DNA from: Ophiostoma sp. CBS 140.51
Taxonomy: Eukaryota > Ascomycota > Sordariomycetes > Ophiostomatales > Ophiostomataceae
Direction: 5' to 3'
DNA length: 25,251 nt
Assembly (NCBI GenBank): GCA_029298735.1
Contig: JANSLP010000419.1
Location: 1-25,251, forward strand
This document shows positions 17,927 through 25,251 of the stretch, piece after piece. The translations under genes were made by a program, and so were the position numbers. Position 1 is the stretch's first letter, and each line of letters begins with the position of its first letter. Below the pieces are notes generated by a model that saw only the letters and a list, made by a program, of their open reading frames with translations, was not told where the DNA came from and did not search any database.

Positions 17927-20569
17927 ATGGCTCCGCGGTCGGCATCGAGGTGCTGCCGCGCCGTCCGCATTCACCTCGCGAGCCCCTCCGCCTCGACTAC
18001 CTCGACCACCTCTGGAGCGCAAATCGATGGCATCTGGATCACCGACCTGGTTCTTGCCAGCGCCTTTGCCCACTACTGCCGTATTTCGGCACTTCCTGCG
18101 TCTACAACGACGACCCGTCGATTTGCCAGCAATGTACCCGGACCACTGGAAAGCCGCCGCCGCCTCGGGAAGCGCCAGATGACCGACCAGCTCAGCTCAC
18201 AATTGTCACTCGGACCAGGCGGACCCCTTCTTCCGGCATGGGGCCTGCCGAACACACCGGATCTACGGGAGTGGACGTGGTCGCCACCACGGAGTGTACA
18301 GGAATTGGCAGGACAAGATCAAAACGAAAATGTCGTGTTGTCACGGAAAGTCCAAGACAAGAGCAACCTTGGACGTCGCCGGGAAAGCAGCGCGTCCATT
18401 CTCCCAGCGTGGCTTACTGGCTTCGGCGGTGAGCCTCCTGTGGCCGAGGCAACGTCACCGGCTGACTCGATCGAGCCGAAACAGCGGAGCATTGCCGCCC
18501 AGCTCCTCTTTACAAAGCTGCAGGCCTGGAACGAGTCAATGCCCACGCTGTCCGAGAGAGACTTTTCCCGCCAGCTGGACGATATTTGCAGAGAGCTCCA
18601 ATCACACATTGGACTTGCTGCCATGACCGTCGACGAATCTCACGAAGCGGTCGGCCTTGTTTGGAAGGGACTGAGCGAGAAGGGGAAGGAGAGCAGACTC
18701 GCCTTTGAAAACAACGCATTTAAGCTTTATGCTGCCGTGTTGGAAGGCATTCGCTCGTGTCGTCTGCTTAATGCAAGCGACTATGGGACTGCCTTTTGGC
18801 GTGACCTCTATGTCTACGTCTCACAGCTGTTGCCCAACAGCAGCAGCAGCATTAGCGGCAGTAGTCCACGAGTGACGGCCATGGCACTCGACACGCTGTT
18901 GGCGACACCACCCCAGTTTCTCGCAGCCGTCGCAGATCTTCTGCCGCCGCAGCTCTGTGCCGTCTTTGCCAACCAGAACGTGGCCACTCGCACAGGTACA
19001 AACGCCGAGAACAATGCAGCAACAGCAGCTTCACATGTCCTCACACGCGCCCAAGTGCAGGAGATTGCCGAAGCTCTTGAGCACATTGACCTTGGCCAGC
19101 ACGACAACGTTATTGATGCGACCACCGAGCTATTGGTGGCAGCGTCCGGCATCTCCGCGAAGAATCACACCACTACTACTGTCTGTGGCTGGCTGCTCAC
19201 CCTAGCACACATGCCTAGTGTGCGGCAAGACTGCCTCTTCAAGGCCATGTCGCAGCTGCAGTCGTCGGCGTCACAGGCACCAGTTGAGACAACACAAGCT
19301 GCCACGACAGCACAGACAACACAAACAACACAGACGACACAGGCAGAACCAGTGCTCGCGGCCACAGACACCGAACTGGCGACTGCACACACCAACCACC
19401 TCGAACTGTGCGAACTCCTGCTGACCCAGTGGATCAGTCGAGGCTACGTCACGCAGCAGGTGCAGCGCTCGTTTGAACAGACTATGGCGGCGATCGACTC
19501 GTTCCCCCAGCCTGTGCTGGACGACGTCGAGAAGGCGCACAACAAAGGCGACGACGGCAACCACCCCGGTGCGCTGGCAGCGCTCGCGCTGGCCGTGTTT
19601 TGGCCCAAGCACAGCCGTGGCCAGTGCGTTGCCCTGTACGTGAGTCTCCTCAAAGGTCTGCACGAGACGCTGGGCCGTGACGCACCAGACGTGCTTGTTG
19701 CGTCCCTGAACGCCCTGCTAGCGCACATGCAAGCGGCGTCACAGTCTGGGGCATCAAACCCTGGGCTGCCCACGTTCCCGCCAAACACGTTTTACGAGTC
19801 ACTGGCTTGGGCCGCCGACGACCTTGAGACCGCGATACACCTGCACGACATGTACGCCAGCATCATTGATCTGCAGACCCCTCCGCCAGCACAACCCTAC
19901 TGGAACATATCCTTCTGGGACAAGTTTGCCGGTCAACTGGCTGCTGCCCTCGACGCGGGCAAGCTGACGCCGGGCCAGGTGTGCCACGTGCTTGACCTCC
20001 TGCCCCGCAGCAAGGCCACCGCGGGCCAGCAGGCGATGCGATCCAAATCAATCTCGAAATCGAAATCGAAATCAAAAGCTACCTACAAGCCCGCCAAAGA
20101 ACTGGGCGAGGATACGGTCACCCTCATTGAGAAACTGGCTGTGCACTTTGCGCTTGCGCCCAACATGGCGCCTCGGCGCGCATTGCGCGGCGTCGAGCTC
20201 TGCCGGGGCATTCTGACCTCGAACGCAGGCAGGAAGGCAAGACTAGCACTAAAAGAGTCTCTGCCATTGCCGACCACGTCGCTTTCGGGCCCTTTATCTT
20301 CGGAGTCTCTGTTCTCACCCACCGTTCTCCGCGCTCTCTTCCACCTAGTTACGCGCGATCTCGACGACTCCATGCCCGGGCGGACAAGCCGCCTCAAGTG
20401 GTTCTTGGCCATTGTGGCTCGCGAACGAGGTATCAAGGCGGCTACGGAGTGCGAGCGGGCCCTTGTGCGCTGGCGCGATGCTGTCAAGAAGCATAACAAG
20501 AACGAAGGCATCCGAATCCGTGAGGAGGAGCGGGAGCTATTGGAACATATGAAGAAGTCAGAATATTAA
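17927..20569 (+). CDS. Conserved-type hypothetical protein, probably mitochondrial (880 aa)
   Basis: One uninterrupted frame of 880 codons from the ATG at 17927; I do not recognise its family. The first 20 residues (MAPRSASRCCRAVRIH...) are rich in Arg, Ser and Ala and lack acidic residues, as in a mitochondrial presequence. A later TRRFASNVPGPLESRRRL (about residues 63-80) could hold a processing site after RRF. The body is Leu/Ala-rich and probably an all-helical repeat fold, in the manner of pentatricopeptide-like or other helical scaffold proteins, but no repeat signature is clear. Low-complexity linkers are a Thr-Gln run coded at 19311-19346 and a Lys-Ser run coded at 20044-20078 (near residue 710). 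The last 160 residues are basic and helical, ending in RIREEERELLEHMKKSEY. It has no trans-membrane segment or catalytic motif. It is divergent from UroD. Confidence 0.8.
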   Translation: MAPRSASRCCRAVRIHLASPSASTTSTTSGAQIDGIWITDLVLASAFAHYCRISALPASTTTTRRFASNVPGPLESRRRLGKRQMTDQLSSQLSLGPGGPLLPAWGLPNTPDLREWTWSPPRSVQELAGQDQNENVVLSRKVQDKSNLGRRRESSASILPAWLTGFGGEPPVAEATSPADSIEPKQRSIAAQLLFTKLQAWNESMPTLSERDFSRQLDDICRELQSHIGLAAMTVDESHEAVGLVWKGLSEKGKESRLAFENNAFKLYAAVLEGIRSCRLLNASDYGTAFWRDLYVYVSQLLPNSSSSISGSSPRVTAMALDTLLATPPQFLAAVADLLPPQLCAVFANQNVATRTGTNAENNAATAASHVLTRAQVQEIAEALEHIDLGQHDNVIDATTELLVAASGISAKNHTTTTVCGWLLTLAHMPSVRQDCLFKAMSQLQSSASQAPVETTQAATTAQTTQTTQTTQAEPVLAATDTELATAHTNHLELCELLLTQWISRGYVTQQVQRSFEQTMAAIDSFPQPVLDDVEKAHNKGDDGNHPGALAALALAVFWPKHSRGQCVALYVSLLKGLHETLGRDAPDVLVASLNALLAHMQAASQSGASNPGLPTFPPNTFYESLAWAADDLETAIHLHDMYASIIDLQTPPPAQPYWNISFWDKFAGQLAAALDAGKLTPGQVCHVLDLLPRSKATAGQQAMRSKSISKSKSKSKATYKPAKELGEDTVTLIEKLAVHFALAPNMAPRRALRGVELCRGILTSNAGRKARLALKESLPLPTTSLSGPLSSESLFSPTVLRALFHLVTRDLDDSMPGRTSRLKWFLAIVARERGIKAATECERALVRWRDAVKKHNKNEGIRIREEERELLEHMKKSEY

Positions 20570-23500
20570 ACTCTGGCGTGTACATATAGAAAAGTCATAT
20601 TCAATCATAGAAACCAAAAACATCATATATTCAAAATCCAAAGGCCCAAACTTTGTCCAAAAGACCAAAATAACACGCTCGAAGTGACTATAAAACCGGG
20701 TTTGTTTACATAGATACTGCGTGCGGTAGAATCTATACCATTTCGCAACCGGCGACAAATATCAACCCAACCTACTTGGTGACTGTCTTGATTTTCTCTT
20801 TTTCTAGCAGTAGTCTACACAATACGCGCTCAATGAAAAGTGAGACGAAGTGCACACAAACAAGTTGTGTCGCTTATTTCTTCGGTTCTCCTTCTATATC
20901 CGTGACACAACAGTGTCTAGCATTTTTCACGTTACTTCATTCTTTTTGCCCTCTTTTTCTGTCATTTTTTCCCCCATGAATGAAATGTTTTCAGTATTTC
21001 AAGATCCGATCGTGTAAATTACAAAGGCCAAGTAACCTATACTTACCAGAACTAGTTTTTATTTTAATACTTTTTTGAAAAAAGGGAATTTTATCTTTTC
21101 ATTTTTATATTAGTATTGGACATCATACATGCCCCATAGCCCTACGAAATGTCTCTCTGAGTTGGTAGAAGTGCTATTGTTCACCTTATTTCATTTAACA
21201 CGCCCAGACAGTTTCTCTTGTTCTTGGTTCTTGTCAATGTTATTCTTCTTCTTGCAATATAATCTGACAGCGGTGCTACAATAATCCTTCACCTCCAGCC
21301 GATACTTACTTGCATCACATCCTGCAGTCAGCCGCCGTCTTGTCTCCATGTCGCTCCCGTTCCCGTTCTTCCCGTACCCCGATCCCATCTAGAGATGTAC
21401 GAGTCCGTTCTTGACCCCTTTACCCCGACCTTTCTTTCCCCTGCCGTCTTTCGTCTCATCTCGATGGTTGTGCTGACGGGTAACTCGATACTGCAGTGTA
21501 TGCCGGCCACTGTGTCATCTTTCCCAGACAGCATGTACTTATTTGTGCTCTGGTTTTTTTTGTTTCAACTCTGCTTCCTAGACTGCTTCTCCAAATGTAT
21601 ACGTGCTTTCCCGAAAATTCCTATACAGTGTCGCTGACGATTATGATTTCTTCATCGATATAGAAACCACAACATATCTATAACATGAAATCCAAGGGCA
21701 TGGGGCTTTTGTCTTCAAAGCATAGACACGCAGGGATATATCCCTGGTCCTGTTTTCTAAATTTCTGCCCAAGTAGCGAGATGCAACTGTTCCCCCACAA
21801 AGATTGCCCCCCACTGGGGGAAAAGACAAGCCATGCAGCCGCCTCTCGGGAACGTGCTTTCGGCGGTCTCGAGAAGCGAGCGAGCGAGACATCTGCCAAG
21901 GTGACCAAAAAAGGTCGAAAGTCAAGAAAATGAGAAAAGCAAAAATAGACAACATATGATATATGCTTCCATACACAGAGTCTGCATTGAAAAAAGTCAG
22001 GACATTTTTTGTAATTCGGAATTTTCTTCTTCTTTTTATCTTCTCTCTTTTGTCCGATACTCTGCAGCACCCATTATTTGATAAGTGCCAACAGTTCACA
22101 CATACTTCTTATATCCCGTGCTGCCTACTGCATGCCGAATACAGGTCAAAAGAGAAACGAGCAAGTTTATTTTCAGCCTGTTACGTTCTGAATCGTTGTT
22201 GTCTTCATTCTTCGTCCTTCCAACCTCCTCTCGGTATTTCGTAGGTTTTTGACTTTCGGGGACAGGGCTTGTCCTTCCGCGGCGCCCCCGTTGTGTCTTT
22301 CCAGAGAGTTTGGATGCGAGTATTGTGGGCGGTTCTTGTGTCTGTCTTGTGTCGTCTTCTTGTGCTTCCCTCCATCTTCCTCCCCTTGCCTCTGTGGGTT
22401 TCTGTGTCTTTTCACTTCCCAATTCGTCCCATCACAGGGACGTACAAGATGTTACACCCTCTCGTCACAGAGACTCGCTGTTGGGAATCTCAAGGGTGGA
22501 CGGACAGACGGGTAACCGTGGCTCCGTCCTCCGTGAGAGAAAGTATCTTTCCCTTTTGTGGGTGTGTATAGCAACTGGCCCTTTCGACAAAGAAGACCGT
22601 AGGTGTGTGTCCACCACGGCGGGTGTACGAGATACAACGGACAAGCAGACGGCAGAAGGAGTGACAGAAGGACGAAACGCTGTACTTGTACAGTGTACAC
22701 GACATTCTATCCTCTGCCACATACCTTGCCCAGTTGTTTTCAGTTGTTCTCAGTTGTTCTTGTCCCCGCATACGTTGCTCCCTCTCCCACTCATCCGCAT
22801 ATTTGCTTTCTACCGTTAACTCAACACTCACCACTTAACCTTTTCCTTTTCCATTTCTGACCACATCTTTCCATCTAGGATGCCGAGTGTCGCGGTTTGT
22901 ATGACGCATGCATGATGGCACGAATGATGCGCATTTTTTGTGTTCCCGTATTTTTTATCCTCCCTGTGGCCTTTTTTTCTTTGTTGTCTGTATCTGTGTG
23001 CCAACACGGCTGCACGCATCATGCTCCTGCACATACCTGCATACCACATAGCCATAAGCCGCAGATGAGCGGCGGCTTCTTGTCTCCATATGTGCGATCG
23101 GTTCCGCGTGCAGGTCATCTTGGCCCAAGCTCGTCGATGAGAGGTTGGAAAAGGACTGCAAGTAGTAGATGGGGCTGTGCTTCTGCTGCTACTCACACCC
23201 ATCACGTACATCCCTGTTGGATGTGGAGAGAGGGTTTGTTGGAAATTTTGCTGGACGTACATGGGGGACGTATATTAATACTCAGTACATGGTAAGAAAA
23301 ATGCAAGGGAGCAGACTTGCGCTTGTAACCATCAAACAAAATGGGTACGTTTGAGGGCTCGAGGGTACAATCCGGATTAGGAAAGAGAGAAAATAGATCT
23401 ATAAAAATGGAAACGAGGAGGGAAACAACGACAACAACAGACAGCCGAGTGGAAGATGTGAATTCACGCATTAACCTCAGCTTCGGCTTAACTGCCCCCC

Positions 23501-23950
23501 TTTTTTTGCCGGATACGCCTTCTCTCCTTCTCGCTACGGAGTGCCCCATGGTTACACACACTACCGCCTTGCTGAAGCCTAGGGGGAAGGAGGGGTGAGG
23601 GCGTGAGGATGTGAGTGGCTAATGATGGAAAGAGCAGAGGACGAAGGGGCTGAAAATGCAAGAAGGAAGGTGAAAACGCCCGGATACGAAGAAAAAAGAA
23701 ATAAAGCAAAGAACGACGCGCATAAAATCGGTCCCCAAAACAAAGGCAGGAGCGAAGAACCATGACGCCTTGTTGGGAAGGACAGGGATAGATAAAAAAT
23801 AGGAAACAAACAAAAACTCGCTTTACTCGCTCGCTCCTTCCTTCTTGTTTTTATTGCTGTCTCAACTGCCACGTTTATGTCTTGCGCAGGCGCTCCTGCC
23901 CCCGTCCTTCTCCTTTGTCTACCTTCTCTTGCCTCTTTTATACCGGCATG
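20570..23950. other. AT-richer intergenic region, about 3.4 kb, no supportable gene
   Basis: The first 700 nt are visibly richer in A and T than the flanking genes, with poly-A/T runs around 21050-21110. No protein domain, RNA gene or transposon end was recognised. The longest frames (22310-22819, 22897-23295 on +; 21641-22099, 22828-23262 on -) overlap one another on opposite strands and have compositions expected of noncoding sequence. The frame at 22912-23295 begins with a hydrophobic, signal-peptide-like stretch but is not convincing. Confidence 0.5.
22731..22760 (+). repeat. 10-bp tandem repeat, three copies
   Basis: CAGTTGTTTT is followed by two copies of CAGTTGTTCT, giving a 30-bp array with one variable base. 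Just upstream, 22681-22699 holds overlapping short palindromes built on TGTAC/GTACA. Confidence 0.85.
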
Positions 23951-24550
23951 CAAAATTTGTATCGCACAACTTGCCTCTCCTCATTTCCTTAACCCTGCAA
24001 CTTGGTTTTTGGGTATTCTAGAGGCATCACGATACGCATTCGACTTTGTGGAAAGCTACTCCTGCCAACCTACCACTACACCCACGATCTCATTGTCGAG
24101 AGCGAGGTCCCATTCATCCTGCACATCGCTCTACACCATCATCCACAACGACATCGCCCCTTTGTTCTCTACCGTTACAATCTACACTATCCGAAGACAA
24201 GGATCACATCCGAAAGGTATGTTGGCTTTCTCCCTACACTCTACCCTAGCCCACTTTAGGGCATACCGGGCCGTCTAACATCGATGCAGCCTTGTTGTTT
24301 TCATTGACTGCAGTGTCGTCGTCTCTCGTCAAAGAACCTTGTTCGAGCGCGAGGCAAGCCATAAAGTATCGTTGAAGACATGGCGAGGTCTTTCGATTGA
24401 TCACCTTTCATTTCTCACTGTCTTCCACTCCACTTCACCATCAAATATTATTCCCTACCGGTGCAAGAGCGGAGAAGCGCCGAAGAAGCATACCATCCAT
24501 TCCCCAGCCACAGTTCAGCCGTTCCCATCAAGCACTTGGTTTCTCTTACA
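23951..24550 (+). promoter_or_regulatory. 5' leader of the Zn2Cys6 gene, with probable intron
   Basis: A TATA-like TTTTATA lies just before 23945. A probable leader intron runs from a GTATGT donor at 24217 to a CAG acceptor at 24289 (73 nt), with CTAAC at 24275-24279. All ATGs between 23951 and 24379 fall inside that intron (24219, 24284), which supports it. The joined leader then has one ATG, at 24380. The pyrimidine-rich block at 23820-23950 fits a promoter. Boundaries are inferred. Confidence 0.5.
24380..24400 (+). other. Six-codon upstream ORF in the Zn2Cys6 leader
   Basis: ATG-GCG-AGG-TCT-TTC-GAT-TGA, in frame with the main ORF but closed 150 nt before it. Its ATG has A at -3 and G at +4, a strong initiation context, and it is the only ATG in the predicted spliced leader. 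It could lower translation of the transcription factor. Confidence 0.45.
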
Positions 24551-25251
24551 ATGGAGCTTCATCGAGACTATTCGGCGAGGAGACCGCAACCAGGACAGAT
24601 GGCTCTGCCAGATGCCGCATCGTTCCCTCCTCCAGCAACAAAAATTCCAGAACGGCATCGTCCCCCGCCATTGCAACAAGCACCGCAGGCGGGACTGGCC
24701 GGCTACGACGTTCAGCACGCCGATAGTCCCCAAGAGGTGTCCATTGCGTGCGAAAAAATGTTTGACGAAAAGCCGCTGGCATCCAACGGGAGGGAGTTTT
24801 TGACCGGAGGCAGTGATGTCAAGCCGCACGATGACAAACCCGTTAAACGCAGGATGCGCGGCATCACATCGTGTCTCGAGTGCCGGCGGCGGAAAATGAA
24901 ATGTGGCCGAACGCAGCCATGCGATCACTGCCATAAGTCCGGGCGCGTTTGCATCTACCTCGGTGACAGACTCGACCCCGACAGTCAAGGAAAGATCACC
25001 GAGATCAAAGAGAAGGTCAGCTCCCTCGAGCTGCAGCTGCAAAAATCCGTGGTTCATCAACGCATTGGCAGCGGTCTTCTCGGATCCGACGTGCCGGCAT
25101 ATTCCTTGGACCCTGCAGAAAACGGACTCGAAATCAGCCACATGGTTACCTCGGACTTGATTTACGATCACGCCGACGAGAACAGCATGGATGAAGATGA
25201 GGAAGAAGACGAGGCAACAAATGACATGATTGACCTCGGGTTCAAGGTCGG
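24551..25251 (+). CDS. Zn2Cys6 transcription factor, N-terminal part (partial)
   Basis: The frame runs from ATG 24551 (context ACAATGG) to the window edge, 233 complete codons with no stop. A fungal binuclear zinc cluster, C-x2-C-x6-C-x5-C-x2-C-x6-C, is complete at residues 108-134 (C108, C111, C118, C124, C127, C134), with the basic stretch RRRKMK between Cys 2 and 3 that contacts DNA. Following it is a linker and a short amphipathic helix (KITEIKEKVSSLELQLQK, about residues 147-164), a likely coiled-coil dimerisation element. A run of Asp/Glu near residues 215-224 could be part of an activation or interaction region. The N-terminal 100 residues are Pro/Gln-rich and probably disordered. The ATG is the first in frame after the stop at 24398-24400. 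The regulatory domain expected downstream lies outside the window, so targets and a gene name cannot be given. Confidence 0.92.
   Translation, partial: MELHRDYSARRPQPGQMALPDAASFPPPATKIPERHRPPPLQQAPQAGLAGYDVQHADSPQEVSIACEKMFDEKPLASNGREFLTGGSDVKPHDDKPVKRRMRGITSCLECRRRKMKCGRTQPCDHCHKSGRVCIYLGDRLDPDSQGKITEIKEKVSSLELQLQKSVVHQRIGSGLLGSDVPAYSLDPAENGLEISHMVTSDLIYDHADENSMDEDEEEDEATNDMIDLGFKV

Noticed and set aside
20570..21200. AT-rich stretch considered as a RIP-mutated transposon relic
   Set aside because: No terminal repeats or transposase-like reading could be seen; ordinary AT-rich 3' flank explains it.

Overview
The window is nuclear DNA of a filamentous ascomycete. Genes carry short introns (63-186 nt) with GT donors, AG acceptors and CTAAC/CTAAT branch sites. 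Promoters and leaders are pyrimidine-rich, and the protein families are typical of Pezizomycotina: a velvet regulator, a GRGGxGN-repeat (DUF3602/Par32-like) protein and a Zn2Cys6 transcription factor. A Sordariomycete is likely from the protein sequences; the genus cannot be fixed by eye.

Layout. 1-3334: no recognisable gene. 3335-5310: pyrimidine-rich region with almost no ATG on the + strand, read as a very long 5' leader/promoter. 5311-7261 (+): five-exon velB-type velvet regulator, with a His-Gln triplet repeat near the N-terminus and a Tyr/Gly/Ser/Gln-rich insert splitting the velvet domain. 7262-12169: about 5 kb without a supportable gene. 12170-12608: promoter with TGACGT sites, a near match to a velvet-type site, a CT repeat and a TATA box. 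12609-13169 (+): two-exon DUF3602/Par32-like protein. 14550-15770 (+): single-exon GNAT acetyltransferase, convergent with 15900-17078 (-), the heme-pathway enzyme uroporphyrinogen decarboxylase. The latter is divergent from 17927-20569 (+), an 880-residue, probably mitochondrial protein of unknown function. The divergent intergenic region carries an inverted pair of CCAAT boxes. 20570-23950: AT-richer spacer with small repeats and no convincing gene. 23951-24550: leader of the last gene, with a probable leader intron and a six-codon upstream ORF. 24551-25251 (+): N-terminal part of a Zn2Cys6 transcription factor that runs off the window.

The genes do not form a cluster or pathway. Two are developmental or transcriptional regulators with long leaders, two (UroD and the 880-aa protein) share a divergent promoter region and may be linked through heme/mitochondrial physiology, and the others are housekeeping or signalling genes. 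No RNA gene, intact transposon or CRISPR array was recognised. The strongest unexplained signal is the complete absence of ATG on the + strand for 1.27 kb upstream of velB, which suggests an unusually long, selectively constrained 5' untranslated region.
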